DNA of 64,000 bases, from positions 992,001 to 1,056,000 of the forward strand of contig JALBUN010000010.1 of assembly GCA_025174535.1 (NCBI GenBank), in the 5' to 3' direction. The DNA comes from Cantharellus purpuraceus. Lineage: Eukaryota; Basidiomycota; Agaricomycetes; Cantharellales; Hydnaceae. Numbering within the stretch: position 1 is the stretch's first letter; every line of letters begins with the position of its first letter. Below the pieces are notes generated by a model, which was not told the origin of the DNA, did no database searches, and saw only the letters and a list, made by a program, of their open reading frames with translations. The translations under genes and the position numbers were made by a program. Below, piece after piece: positions 22,292 to 34,901 of this stretch.

Positions 22292-25200
22292 TCATAAAAA
22301 CCCACTCTCTTGCAATAACCGAGCCATCTTCTCATCCTCACGCTCCCTTGGCTCCCTCTCTAGACTTAAATTCCAAGCGCGGTCGCTTAGATCTGCGGTG
22401 TTCCCAAGGGCGCTAATTGACTCGTCAATGAAATTCTGGATGGTCGGAATCACAGTGAGATTATAAGGTTTCGATTGATAATGTTTAATCTCCCGGACGA
22501 CCTCAGCGAATTTTTCCCGTTTGCTAAAATTGATGATGTCCCCTTGGATCATGTTCTTATTTCCATCTTGGATGAATGTCAAAACGCTCAAATAAACCCC
22601 TACAAAGTCGATCAGGGTCTACGTTGGACGTAGTCAATGCTGTAGGCATACCAAAGAACGGTACGCAGGGCAACTGTGCACTCTTCAATATAGCTCGGTA
22701 GTTTGTGAAATTTTTATTCGTGTCCATGGTACGCTCTGCTTCTTGTAGCTGGGCTTTGCTACGCGCATTGACCTGTTCCCATGTGCGCTTGAGGCGACGG
22801 ATCGGCGGCGAGTTTAAACCAGCTACAAGAGCAGCCATGGTGGAAAAGTTCTGTAACAGACGACAACGCTGAACATGGCAGTAGATCAGTCATGTGCCCA
22901 CAAATATATACGAAAGCTCACATCTGCCACGGCAATGAACTGTTTCACGATCGCCGCACGCTTCTTGGAATCATCCTTGCTTAAAACAGAATCGGCAACC
23001 CATTCTGCAACCTAGAAACCGGTATGAGGGATGGAAAGGGGGTGAACTGTGACTCTAGGCACACCTTGTTGCTAGTATCAATAATTGCTGAAATATTGTC
23101 ATCCGAATCCCCTGGCTTTCCATCTCTGCCTCGATTCAGACATTCCATCGGCCGAATTCTGGCGAATAGCTTGCTCTCCATGATGGTCAATTGCCGCGCG
23201 AGCTCAAGTGGCTCGATATCTAACAACTTCATCGCCCTATTTGTCTTTGGTACAATGGGCGCAGGTGGGAAGCTCGGGGTAATTTGCATCCTCTTGATGA
23301 TGGTATCCCCTCCGCTTTGCTACAAATAACGAGGCTCAGCGATTAATTACCATCACCAGTAAGTAAGAGCACATACTGCCCGTTCAACGAGGGAGAGGAG
23401 TTGTTTAGCTGCTGGAATAGGCGGTACTACTTCTTGGTCGACGGTAGCTGCGAAGCCTTTTATTCGCTCCAGAATATGCATATCTTCCTTTTCCAAAACA
23501 TTATCATCCGTTACCATCTGTCTGAGTACATTGATCACACTAGAGAAATACTAAGTTATGTTGACATTTGAGTACCAATCTGGGGACGCACCGGAAGCGG
23601 ACGAGTACTTGTTTCTGCTCAGTCCACTCTTTGAGCTCGCTAGGGCTGAGGTTTTCCGGAGGGGTGATATAGAAGCGCTCAACGAGGCCATCAAATAACT
23701 CATTTAACGTTGTGAAACTCTTGAAAGTTACCAAAAAGGTACTATTGAATCCCATGTCTGTGAATAAGCCTGGCTTATCAGTTGCTATTCATGACAAGTG
23801 CTCAACAACAGACCGCGTTTATCGTGCATGGTAAGTCTTTCGATGAGCGCGGGTAGGGTACCACCACGGACACCACCCTCGGGGTTGATCCAAACGTCCT
23901 TCGCGCCGTGTTCTGGACGTAAATACCATGGTTTCGCATCGTCATTAGTATTGTATGTATCGGGAGCATCATGCCCCAGAATATCCTTATACTTAGGCCT
24001 TCTTTCTGGACTCTTCGCGATTGTTCCAAGTCGAATGTCTGCACCTTGATCAGCATAGTACAATCAACAAGGAACAATGCCACGTACCCTCCTCATCAGC
24101 AAGTTCGTCGTCTGCGAGAGGCGAATTCACCTTCGCGAGGGGGAGGTAGTTCGTAGGCTGCCCCATGTTGCCAAGAATCGCAGGTGAATTTCTCCCCTCT
24201 ACGTCCCCATGCCCTCTTGTTCCTCCAGTGCTGTCGTACGAGGCATCCACGGACGTGTCTGACCTACCACGCCCGACAATACCGTACATATTTCGATCAA
24301 TGTCGTTACGATCACTTCTTGTTGCAGGACGTGCTACTAGCACATCCCCAAGGTCCACTATATCCTCTTCACTGGCATCGCGTGAGTGTCCCACAGCGTC
24401 ACCAACACCATTACGTGACTGAAACCCGGATCCGTTCGGGACGCGGTCGGGGTTGATGTGAGGGTCATCATAGAGAGAGGCGTCTCGCAGACCGATTAAG
24501 CCAACCACTTTGGCCGTCGCACAAGCTTCCGCTTGGGATTGAGCAATCTCAAGTAGCGCCATAACGTTACTGCACACGTTAGCTACATTGCTCCGCAAGT
24601 TGGGCAGGACTGTGATGAGGAGGTCCCATGGACGAACACCAGCTCGAATAACGGCGTCAGTAGCGCTAACAGATTGGATGACATTGAGTAGCACGGCTCC
24701 ATCTTCGAAAGCAGCCTGGACAGTGGCCTCCAAGCCCCGAACAAGTTCCTTAGCCCGGCCGACACTTTGCGCGTAAGAAGGTTCAATTGAGGTAGTAGAG
24801 TCAAAGTCCAGAGCGCGAGCCACATTGATATCTGCGATAAGTCCTAGGAATAACACCAGGCATCTGAGTCCTTCTTGTCCCTGCAGAACAATCGCCGGCA
24901 CTGTGTGGTATGAGGTGAAAAGACAAAAAAAAATACCATAGGTAATTCACCTTGTCCCGCAGAAAGGACAGACTCAAGCTGGAAAAGTGCGTTGTCTACT
25001 TTGGCTTTGTGTTGATTTACAGTCTCGATGATCTCCGCACCAAGCCGTCCCTCCACACTATCCACAAAGCCAAAGCCTTTCCAGTTTCCTGCGGCGCCTG
25101 CACCGAGTAATTCAAGGCCAACACCCCTTCGGCCTTCAGGGCTGCAAAGGACAGCACGGACGTGCCTGGTACTTGGGTTGGGAGCACGTTTTCGGAGTAC

Positions 25201-26674
25201 CTCGTCCACGAATGCCGTGATAGCTCGTTCAACTTCACCTGCCTCGTGTTCGAGACGGGCAGGTGTATCATCATGTGTGGTATCCGAATCTAAAGAACGT
25301 ATCGCCGAAACGAACTTTACCATGGTCGCAGTCACTTTGCGATGGTAATTCTTGAGCTCAGTGATATCAGAGGGTGCACTGTCACCAGTGTACGGCGGTG
25401 GGAGTGATGATAAAGACCCAACAAGCGTTTTACTGGCATAAACAAGATTGCGAACGGCATCCGCAGTGCGCTTCACAGCATCTCTGACAAGGGTATTGTT
25501 GTCCCTAACGAGAGCGGCATCCATAAGATCAGTGACGGCAGCCCGTGCTGCCTGTGCCAGATCCTCTAGTGAATCAGGAATAGGTGAAAACTGATCCTGA
25601 AGTATAGCTTGTAAGTCCTTAGCTGCGCGAACCTCGGGTGCATCATCTGGCTGGTCCCCAGGAGTGAGTGTCGTGGCGTCATTTGAGGTGGACCGAGCGA
25701 GTGCAGCACCCCGTCCAAGAATGCCAAGAAGATTACTGTCAGAATCATCGGTGTAGACACTCGTGCGAGTCGCAGACGAATCAGCGCGCTGTCTCCCGCC
25801 CAGATCTGGTGGCAACTCTTGGGGCAAGGAATCGAATTGAGGAGAGGGAGCGGTCCAGCGAATGGAAGCATCAACGGTGTTAAGATAGTAGTAGGTCATA
25901 CCATCGTCTGTCAAACGCTTCACCCATGGCTCTGGTGTTCCCGATCTCTTTGGGAGTCCAAAATCAGCGGCTGGAGGTTCGGTCTCGGCAACGGCAGTTA
26001 CGCTGCTGGCGACAGAATCGGTCACAGATGGTGCCGGAGTGGCACTCGAGGCATTGTGCATTACAAGCGGCTCCGTATCAGAGTCAACCTCAGTGGGTAG
26101 CTCATTGGAGCGCTCTCCAGTCTGTGTATTCACATAGAATATCTAAAAGCGATGCTTAGCAAAAAAATGGGTTAACAATTTCCATTGGACTCACTCGTCC
26201 ATTGGCAGAGACTTGTGGCACCCAAAAGTCGTTAGGCGGTCCAGTTGGCTCAGTGCATGAGTCTTCAGGTAAGCATGAGTCCATACGAACCGCCCTAAGC
26301 TCCCGCTCAATCTCTTGCTCGGACACAGGAGCAACATAATTGCTGGGAAACCAGCCTCGCTCATCGTTTAGAAGGCCGTCCCACCACCCCGAATCAAGCC
26401 GAGTGAGGACTTCGATGACGTCTCCTTTTCGAAAAGAGAGCGAAGAGGCATCTCTGGATTCGTAGTCGTATAAGGCTCTACAGAAGACAGCAGATAGATA
26501 CTGAGTCTGATCTGCAACAATGGCGTGGTCCTGTAGGCCGTTGTGTAAGCTGGTCTGCATCGGTTGCTGGTGCAGTCTGGCAGTGGCTGCCATTGTCGTG
26601 GAAGATGCGAGAGAGCTGGCAAAACGCCCGCTGGCTCCAAAAGCGCCCGGGAAAACGTGACTTTGGTTGTACAT
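22292..26674 (-). CDS. Ras guanine-nucleotide exchange factor, Cdc25/Ste6-like, with SH3 and WW-like domains
   Basis: Large (about 1,250 residues) activator of Ras. From the ATG at 26674, an SH3 domain reads ALYDYESRDASSLSFRKGD, GWWDGLLNDERGWFPSNYV (residues about 60-115). Two degenerate WW-like segments follow: WVPQVSANGR-IFYVNTQTGE across an intron, and PWVKRLTDDGMTYYYLNTVD. A long helical region (about 26,000-24,100) leads to the RasGEF N-terminal domain: GGVRGGTLPALIERLTMHD, then STFLVTFKSFTTLNELFDGL. The CDC25 catalytic domain begins AMKLLDIEPLELARQLTIME and includes FSTMAALVAGLNSPPIRRL, YRAILKSAQLPCVPFFG and IKHYQSKPYNLTVIPTIQNF. It ends LLQESGFL at 22292. An in-frame TTG farther upstream is not a start. 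Domain order SH3-REM-CDC25 is that of yeast Cdc25 proteins. Confidence 0.93.
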
Positions 26675-29600
26675 AAGGTCTATGCTTCTTGCCGTACTTA
26701 TGGCATGATATTTTTCACTCAATAGCTAACTACAAGGTGGTACTGGATACCTGATTTCAAGTTGCCTCACTCGCGAGGGTCAACCCGAATGAAATGAGAC
26801 AATACACTAGGCGGCGGCCAAGTTGCTCCCTATCACCTGTCTCTATGGATCCGGATGGGATCATCAAAGATAGGTGAAGCTCAGTTGCGGGGTAACGCAG
26901 TTGTAACTGAATGCTGTTAGCCCCCTTCTGTTGACTGATCCTGGATTTTTGTCAAGATGACAACATACGGTGCCAGTAACACAGCTTGGCTTATGCAATA
27001 AATACGTCCGAATAATGCATTTTACCAGTGGATGTTGAATGTTGAAGGGGTGCCTTTTTTATAGATGTCACGTCGTTGCCACACTCGGGGGCTAATCCCG
27101 TCAGCAATTCGCCGCCACAAAGATAATGTGGCGCTGATAATAGCCCATTTGAACGCCAAATACTGCGCTTCCTCACTTGCTGTTGTCACAAATTGCCTTT
27201 TATCCACCCTCAGACATTATGTATATGTTTACCCCGACGTTTTTTATCTCTGGGAGGAACCTTTCAGTAGTTCAAAACCTCAGGTGCTAATTAGAGCGGC
27301 GTCAATTCCAGCCACTGCAAGAGATACATGTATGGGCACATGCGCGTGTGAGCCTACGAGAGGGGGCGTTGTAACTGGCACCCACTTGTTAAACCGCGTC
27401 TGTGTTGGGTGCTTTGAGAGATGTAGGACACTTTCTCAGTCTTTGAAGTTCTCAAACTCCAATAGGTCGATGTGAGATTGAGCCAAACGGTAGGTCGCAT
27501 TCAGGATCTACCAACATGGGCTTTGCTCTGGTTTGCTCTCGCATCGTTGCCTAAGGGGAACGATCCCGCGGGTTATCAAATCATTAGAACGGCGTAAAAA
27601 TTGGATAGAGTCCCTTATTTTGGTACTTCACAATCTTCAACCACCAGCCAATCTTCTTGCCTCGCCGAAAATCTCCGTGACCGATCTCATGCGACTCCAT
27701 ATCATTGGTATGCACATGCAAATCCCTTCCCCCGGGAAGGCGTCATTGGCTCAACATCATTCGCGTAAAAGGTATTGTTATATGTATGCTGCTCTCCTTA
27801 ACACCCTGATCATATCCTGTCTCTCAGGAGTCTTTGCATAATTGACGCTGCAAGTGATTCTTCCAGAGTGGCCCACATTATCAAAGAGGGTTATGGTTGC
27901 CGCTGAAGCCCTGGTGCCTCGTAGTGGGTAAGTTCTCTAACCCGCTGCCGCTGCATCCGCTATAGTCCAAGTACCTCTCTGGTCTGTCGGTATTCGCTTT
28001 CCCTCCCACCACTCCCTGATTTTTGTCTGTCCCGCTGGATGGTGCGTAATACTTCAAGTGACTAGTAACAGGTACGTCTGAATTGTACGAGCATGACAAT
28101 ATAAAGACTGACAATATTCTACCAAATCAATTTGACTGCGAAATCATTGCTTGGATACATATTCTACATCCGCCACTGGCTAAAAAAATTCTTATCATTT
28201 ACTCATGCTTATGAGTTGTGATGTAGAAGAACTTAAAGTTATCCCTTCTGATTGTACACGGTGATGACGTGATTCCTGTTATAAAGGTGAGGTTTCCTGT
28301 ACATGTACTAGTTTATCTTTGTTTAATCCATCTCTGAAGCAGACAAAAAGCAAGTAATTTTGACAATCTGCTTAGCAAAGTTGCACCACTTGTACTTATT
28401 GATTCAGGTCGAGGTTCACCCAAGACCTTCCCTATTGGAATCCGTAAATAATAACTTTTCTTCAGTAGGCATCAACTAAATGTGCCCGACGTCTATCCCA
28501 GAAAGCAAGTCGGGGAGAAAGGAGCCACCTCTATCTGGGTCAAGCTAGTTACTAAAGGTGTCAGAATCAAAACATAACCGTCACAGAGGTTGTGGTCATT
28601 GGCCACTGAGCCGCGCAGTTCACCAGCAGCGCTGCCTGAGGGCTAGCCTTGGGGCCGTAATTGCTAATGCTCTGGTGTGTGCCACATACAGTCGAGTATG
28701 CTTTTCTTAATTAGGTTTGGTATTGTTGGCCTCACACATGACATGGTCCTGTCAAGGAGGAAGCAACACAGTTACAGGAGCGATGTCACTGTCTACTGGC
28801 ATTGGATGAGATCTGTAGAGAAGGTAGGGCTCTGAGTGATTGACGGCCGTACCATGTCTGCGCATTGAGAATTCAATAGTCTTCATTAACCATGCATTGG
28901 CCAATCATCTCAACGAAATCTTACAAGTCATGTCGCCGTTACCAAAGCAGAAGCTTTGGCAGTTGTTCGACAAACAACGGCAATTTCGAAGGATATACAC
29001 CTGTGCCACACCATAGAAGCTCGATGGCTGTCCCCGGAAATACCAGGTATATCAATGACAATCAAATGGGAGAGCTTGGTGTATAGATCAGAATCATCAG
29101 GTGCACCTCCATCAGTGGCAGGCTCCGAGTCTTAAGCTTTAAGTTTCTGGTTTATACTTGACTCTTCTCCCATGATAAATAGGTATATAGGGGCCCAAGA
29201 TGAGAATATGAACAGCTGTTACAAATTCTGACGGGGTTGAGCTAGGGCAATACAATGTGACAGGAGGCATCATATAGCCCGTGAGCAAGTTGCCTCTGTA
29301 TTCGGTCCGGCTGCTTAAATTCGTTACCGCGGGTAATGGTGATTTCGACATTTGTGAAAGCCCATTGAAACCGCAGAACGACACGTATCGACCGAAGTCA
29401 ACTGCAGCCATGGATCCACCATTAGACACTATACAGTCAAAGCCATAGTTACTGTAACATGTTTACCAATCCTGGGTTTCGCATTGCCATATCAACTCTC
29501 AAGAGCAGAAACAGACAAGCCACTTCATGAAAGTTTTCATCAAATGATACGCTTAGCCAGGGTCCCGCATGCCAGGTATCTCATTGGATGGCATCTTCCA

Positions 29601-29945
29601 GTGCTGGACGCAACATATCTCTGTCTCCAGTCCTGGTGCCACTTGTGACTGGGCAACGGATAGGCGTACTTTCGATGAACCCAGGGTGCGTCTCAGCAGA
29701 GATGTTTCCCTCTCCTCTTCCTACTGCAGCCCCGGGGACACTTGTCAGCGTAATGTGCATGCACACTATGCTACTACCTTCAAATCAATCTCAAAGTTGA
29801 AAGTCAACTGGACTTTCATGCATCATGCATTATAAACAATGATATTCGCATACCAACATGCCAGAATATGTATACAAAGGACAAAGCTGTGTCATATGAA
29901 AGTATCATAGATCGCCTTGCGCAAAGCTCCAGAACAATCGTGCTT
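26675..29945. other. Gene-poor interval of about 3.3 kb
   Basis: No family is recognisable on either strand. The longest ATG-led frame on the plus strand (27065-27475, 136 codons) has a Cys-rich end but no splice or family support. At 28892-29110 more than one plus-strand frame stays open. On the minus strand, 29139-29480 has a frame with CYSNYGFDC and MAAVDFGRYVSFCGFNG that might be an exon of a small Cys-containing protein, but no convincing start joins it. I treat all as unproven. Confidence 0.45.
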
Positions 29946-31929
29946 CTACCTCGCAGCTGCCCTTATCATATCCGCGCACTTTTCCGCAACGACGACCATG
30001 GGTGCCATCGTATGTGCGGCAACGATCTCCGGGAAAATGGACGCATCGTACACCCGCAACCCTTGCACTCCATGCACCTTCAGCTCATCATCCACCACCC
30101 CAGGCCCCGCAGCATCCGTCTCGGGCCCTATAAGGCAGGTTAATGTGTAGTGATACGACGTGCGTAAATTCGTTCGAATAAACTTGTAGATATCTATATC
30201 ATTCTCCGTCGTAGGCACCTGTAGGTTTTTCAGCGGGTATCCTTGGTTGTGAACTTGCTCGGCTAGCCGCAACGCGAGTCTGACGCTTTTTCGGAGCACA
30301 ATGTAATCCTCTGGGTTCGCGAGGAACCCTCAGTTGGTTGTTGGTCGAGTGCGAGGGCTACTGGATACTAGACGCACAGTTCCGCGCGACTTTGGCTTGA
30401 CCAATGATGCTAGGAAGCAGAATATGCCCTTGTTTTCGACTTTGTAGTCAGAGCAGTAGTTGGCGACGGGTATATCTCAATATCAGGCACATGTTCTGGG
30501 ATTCTCGAATTGAAATCGTGAGGGTCAGGATCGACCACCTCTAAATTGTTGTTTAAAAGTCGGGAGGAAACGAAAATGGACGCCAACGTGTAAGAAAAGC
30601 CGAGAAGGCCACGACTGATTGTGACATATTTGAGAAGCTCCTTGATGGCTTTCCACACACTATTTTGCAATATGTGAAGAGAGTCGTCGATCGGCACCTC
30701 ATACATGACAGGAACGCCGACATGAACTTGCTCCACGTTATGTTAGAACGTGGATGGCATGAAAACGATCATCACGCACGAGGCAACTTCCTACGCCTGG
30801 CATGTCGCGGGCGACGGTAATTCCCTTGGATTTCAAATGATCTTTAGGTCCAACCCGCTGTATAACATGATGTGAGTGAGCAGGAATAGGTATACAGTCA
30901 AACACACCTCAACTGCAACACATGAGGGGATCCGATAGCCCCACAGCACAACACGATATCTTTCCTAGCTCTTGAAATATACTTCTTATTTGCATGTCTA
31001 ACATTCATTGGCTCGAAATGGACGCCTGTCGCGCGGAGGATACCATCTAGCGAGGCCGAGGACGCGATACACGTTACAAGCGTGTTGGTGCTAATTTTGA
31101 GACGGGCTTTGCGATTTTGGGTGAGCTTTTGTGGGAGGAAGGCGTGGTAGGTTGATGATCTGTACGAGCTACGATCGATTGTGATGTCGAGCTTGTAGTG
31201 GCCAACTGCCGGAGCATCTGGTGAATTGAAATCGGGAAGTGAATGTATGCCGATGGATTCTGCAGCGCGCCTGACATCGTAGTGATGGACGTGTGAGAAG
31301 CAGTGCGCAAAGGGGGGACGGGGAGATGGCCTACTGATCTAGCACCTGATACGGAGGCACAGGGAACACCTGACTCAGCCACGGACCTAGGTAGACGTTC
31401 ACAATCTAAGCAAATGACAATGATTGCGAATTAATTACCATTTCGTCCACGATAGCTCGCAGGAGGTTGACTGAGGGTGGTCTCCGATTTGACAAAATAA
31501 GGGAGGAGCTCGTCATAACCCCATTCTGGATGGCCCATTGCCTTCCAACCATTATAGTCGCCTGGCGGACCGCGCGTGTAGAGCATACCATTGAGACGCG
31601 AACTTCCCCCCAGTCCTTCACCACGCACCACCTCTTGCACACGATTGTCTACTTCCGCCATGGGCATCGATTCCCATCTCACTGCCTGCGCCCCGCTTCT
31701 ATAGAAATTAATAAATATAAGTGGGACTCTCAGACGGGCTGCCAGGCAGCAGCCTGCTGTACCGCTTAGAACCAACAGCCGATAAGTGCATATTTCGGAG
31801 ATGAGTGTCATCGTACTGACCACCGACAATGATATAGTCATACGCTACCGTGGCATCAGCGGAGGGAATGTCTGTCTCTGTGACAAGCGAGCCAACGTCG
31901 CAAGGCCTGAGTTCGGGTGCGGCGACCAT
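29946..31929 (-). CDS. GMC-family FAD-dependent oxidoreductase, possibly broken by an in-frame stop
   Basis: Glucose-methanol-choline oxidoreductase (alcohol or aryl-alcohol oxidase/dehydrogenase type). From 31929: AYDYIIVGG, intron, then GTAGCCLAARL (FAD dinucleotide motif); GLGGSSRLNGMLYTRG (GMC signature 1); WGYDELLPYFVKSE; LPDFNSPDAPAVGHYKLD; RSSTYHAFLPQKL; KDIVLCCGAIGSPHVLQL (signature 2); MPGVGSCL joined to VHVGVPVMYEVP; KPKSRGTVRL; FLANPEDYIVLRKSVRLA; and the C-terminal GLRVYDASIFPEIVAAHTMA with the active-site His region, ending at 29946. A TGA in the reading frame at 30332-30330 separates RPTTN from GFLANPEDY. The exon between 31400 and 31330 is also hard to join. It is either a recent pseudogene or spliced in an unusual way. 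No signal peptide is seen, so it is probably intracellular. Confidence 0.7.
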
Positions 31930-32291
31930 GAGATGAGAAGCAGAGGAGACGACGATTGATGACCCGGTTTCTAGAGGGAAATCAAGCCTCCACTGGTGGA
32001 ACCTCAGGCATTAACGCAGAGATCAGCGCTCAGTTCTCTAGGCGAGATGAGCTCATGACCGTGACGAACAGAATGTGCTCGGCTCTACAGTCAGCGAACG
32101 CTCACGCTCGAGTTGTTTCTCTATAAAGTGTCACTAGCTCGCTCGACGAGACGTCGAGATTTCGAGATACCGATAGACAAACGCGCCAGATGTGTCCATG
32201 ACAGTGTGTAGATTGAAAAATCACGTGACTCACGTTCATATCTAGACGACACGTATTAGACTGCATCTGCTTCCCCTACAGTGCTTCAGTC
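31930..32291. other. Shared upstream region of the GMC gene and HUT1
   Basis: Divergent promoter region of 362 bp. No individual site is clear enough to call. Confidence 0.5.
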
Positions 32292-33739
32292 ATGGCCATC
32301 CTGAGGTATGCCAGCATCACTGCATCCCCCTCCTCCTTACGATAATCTCGTTTCAGGTTGGCGGTTTGTGTTGGCGGTGTATACTCCATGTTTCTGGCAA
32401 GTAGGAAATGCTACATCAAAGACTCGTTCCTCATGCTTTGTTGCAGATATGGGCGATTGCTCAGGAACGATGTAGGTCATGCATTCTCTCACTTCTAATC
32501 AAAACACTCATTTCTTAACCTTCCAGTGTCTGTTCCTTTCCCCTCGACAGATGGTTCTGAGCCAGCTAAATTCAAGTCTGCCTTATTCATGGGCATGTGT
32601 CAAAGCGCGCTGAGCGCACTTTCGTCACTATTATATATTATTTTCCGCTCAAAGTCTGGCCAGACATTTCGACAGGTCCTCGGCTTAGAGCCTAGCGAGG
32701 CACGTCCTACGAAAGTGACCAACGGTCACGCTACTACTACAACGACCAATGGTTCCACTACACCTCTCTCTGCACCTCCATCTCGCACACGCGCACTCGC
32801 ATGGGCCTATTTTCAGACATCGCTCCTCATTACAACGGCAGCTCCCTTTGGCTTTGCAGCTCTTTCCCATATCTCATATCCTACGATGGTCCTCGGAAAG
32901 TCCTGCAAACTCGTCCCTGTGCTCATCATGAATGTTCTTTTATACCGGCGGCGTTTTGCTCCACACAAATACCTCGTCGTTGCAATGGTCACAGCTGGGA
33001 TCTCCATATTCATGTTTTTTGGGGCTGACGCTGCTTCCTCGGCATCGAAACACGCCTCCAAGGGGTCGAATTCCGGAGGATCGAGTCTCATTGGCTTGCT
33101 ATATCTCTTTATCAACCTTGCCCTGGACGGCGTGATAAACTCGACGCAAGACGAGGTTTTCTCGCGGTACAAGGTCACAGGCCAACAGATGATGTTCTTC
33201 ATCAACATCTTTGGAGCACTGATTTCTGCTGTTCTCGCATTTCTGCCACTACCATATATACCTGTTCTACATCCCTCTCATACCCGCGAATCAGAGATGG
33301 GAGGTGCACTTAGATTCATCGAACTACACCCTGGGGTTGTGAAGCCGTTGGCGCAGTTCGCTCTCACGGGTTCTCTTGGTCAACTCTTCATCTTCGAGAC
33401 GTTGCAGCACTTTGGGTCACTAACGCTCGTGTATGTTTGTTGTTCTCGGCTTACATCACCTTTGACTTACTTGGAAGCTGCAGAATGATCACTTTGACCA
33501 GGAAAATGTTTACTATGATCTTATCCGTTGTCGTATACAATCATGCCTTAACGGCAGGACAGTGGGTTGGAGCGGGTATCGTATTTGCTGGTATTGGTGT
33601 GGAAGCTTGGGTTAAGCGAAGAGGTCGGTTCATCACTTTGTATTTTACATTGTTTATTGACATTGCTACTTCCACCAAAGACGTACATGCGAAGCGGGTG
33701 ATACAGGAAAAGGAGAAAGCGCGCATTAAGCAGCTGTAG
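32292..33739 (+). CDS. HUT1: UDP-galactose/nucleotide-sugar transporter HUT1 (SLC35B1 family)
   Basis: ER membrane nucleotide-sugar transporter; SLC35B1/Hut1 proteins are linked to UDP-galactose import and ATP/ADP exchange. Exons from 32292 read [27 protein letters not shown], then SVPFPSTDG and a long exon with hydrophobic helices: [79 protein letters not shown] and [18 protein letters not shown]. Then [20 protein letters not shown] and [19 protein letters not shown] follow, and the end KARIKQL. Basic residues at -3 and -5 resemble a KxKxx ER retrieval signal. The second intron begins with GC (CTG|gcaagt). The final two introns fit in phase. It is convergent with the STYX gene, 71 bp apart. 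Confidence 0.92.
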
Positions 33740-33810
33740 CATTTGGATGACTGCAGATAAGTGTAGAAAGGCGGCAAAGGGGTCCATAGGATAGTGCTAG
33801 GGGATGCTTG

Positions 33811-34901
33811 CTATGACATGGTCACATCGGGGGAAACGCGCGCTAATTGTGGCTGTGGATCCTTGTGATTTGCACGCTTACGTTCCTCCGCCCTAGAAAG
33901 TATATTAGATTATACATTAATCCACATACATAGAGAAATAATTTGTGACCTTTGCACCTCATCATCATCATCGTCATCCTCTCGCTTTCGTCGAACACTT
34001 TGCTCACGAGCACTCTGTGGAAATGTTGCTACAGTAAGATTAGCCCGGTATATTGACTCGTATTCCTACGTCGCGGCATTTGCACACACCGACAACAAAA
34101 TAGGGTCAAGTTATATGAAGCGCAAGAGTAAAAGGTGAGGATGCAGCACCTTGATCTGTGCCATGAAACCACCATTGGGCGAGATGCAGTACCGCTTACT
34201 TTGAACCTTGTGCAGCGCTTCCTCGTGACTCAGATGATCGTGTTCCATGACGAACATGACGACAAATGCCGGGGACAGGGAGATACCACCTTCAAGGCAT
34301 ACATCCATACATCAATACGCGAAAACGAGTGCGAAATGTCGGGGAGTCAGCTCACCATTGCAATGGACTAGCACACGTCCATTCGCCGCGATAGCGTCGT
34401 ATATGAACTGTTTCGCCCTAGTGGACGTGAATATGAGACACAGAAGAGTGCGAGGGAAGAAGTGGCATGGACTGTACCCAGGGAAGAGACGAATGAGGTT
34501 CTGTTCCTCGCTATCCTCTACATCCAACACAAGATATTGGAAATGTTCTTGAAAACGTGGTTTTACCGAGAACGCCTCCTTTGCGTCACGAATACATACA
34601 CTGTTAGCGTGAGATGAATGTTGGGAGAGGCAGGTTTCATGGTTGCGCGTACATGTGAGTGATGCCGAGTTCTTGCAATCGATCCAGTGATTTTGACACT
34701 TGGAACGGGCCAAGATATAACCCTGGGATGATCTCCTGACATTCGCGCCGCATCTCATACCTCCAGCCCATTTTCGGGGTAAGCAAAAAAGGGTTTACGA
34801 AATGCACAACATACGCACCGCCATTCAACTTCCTGTAAAGTTGACGGCTGGTATCTCCAGATCTCGTGGGTGCTCACGTCAGTGAGCGCGGCGGGGCACA
34901 T
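33811..34901 (-). CDS. STYX-like dual-specificity pseudophosphatase
   Basis: Dual-specificity-phosphatase fold of the STYX type (about 255 residues). STYX proteins bind phosphoproteins or F-box proteins without catalysis. From the ATG at 34901: STHEIWRYQPSTLQEVEWR, YEMRRECQEIIPGLYLGPF, SLDRLQELGITHM, VCIRDAKEAFSVKPRF, FQYLVLDVEDSEEQNLIRLF, then AKQFIYDAIAANGRVLVHCN. An intron splits the P-loop, giving HCNGGISLSPAFVV. Then MEHDHLSHEEALHKVQSKR, CISPNGGFMAQIKEYESIY and an acidic/basic tail with a run of Asp, ending at 33811. In active enzymes the loop is HCx5R. Here Cys is kept but the Arg position is Leu, so phosphate cannot be bound in the normal way. The tail EYE-IY after the fold matches STYX. 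Confidence 0.85.

Noticed and set aside
27065..27475. 136-codon ATG frame on the plus strand
   Set aside because: No family match and no splice support; the Cys-rich end alone is not enough.
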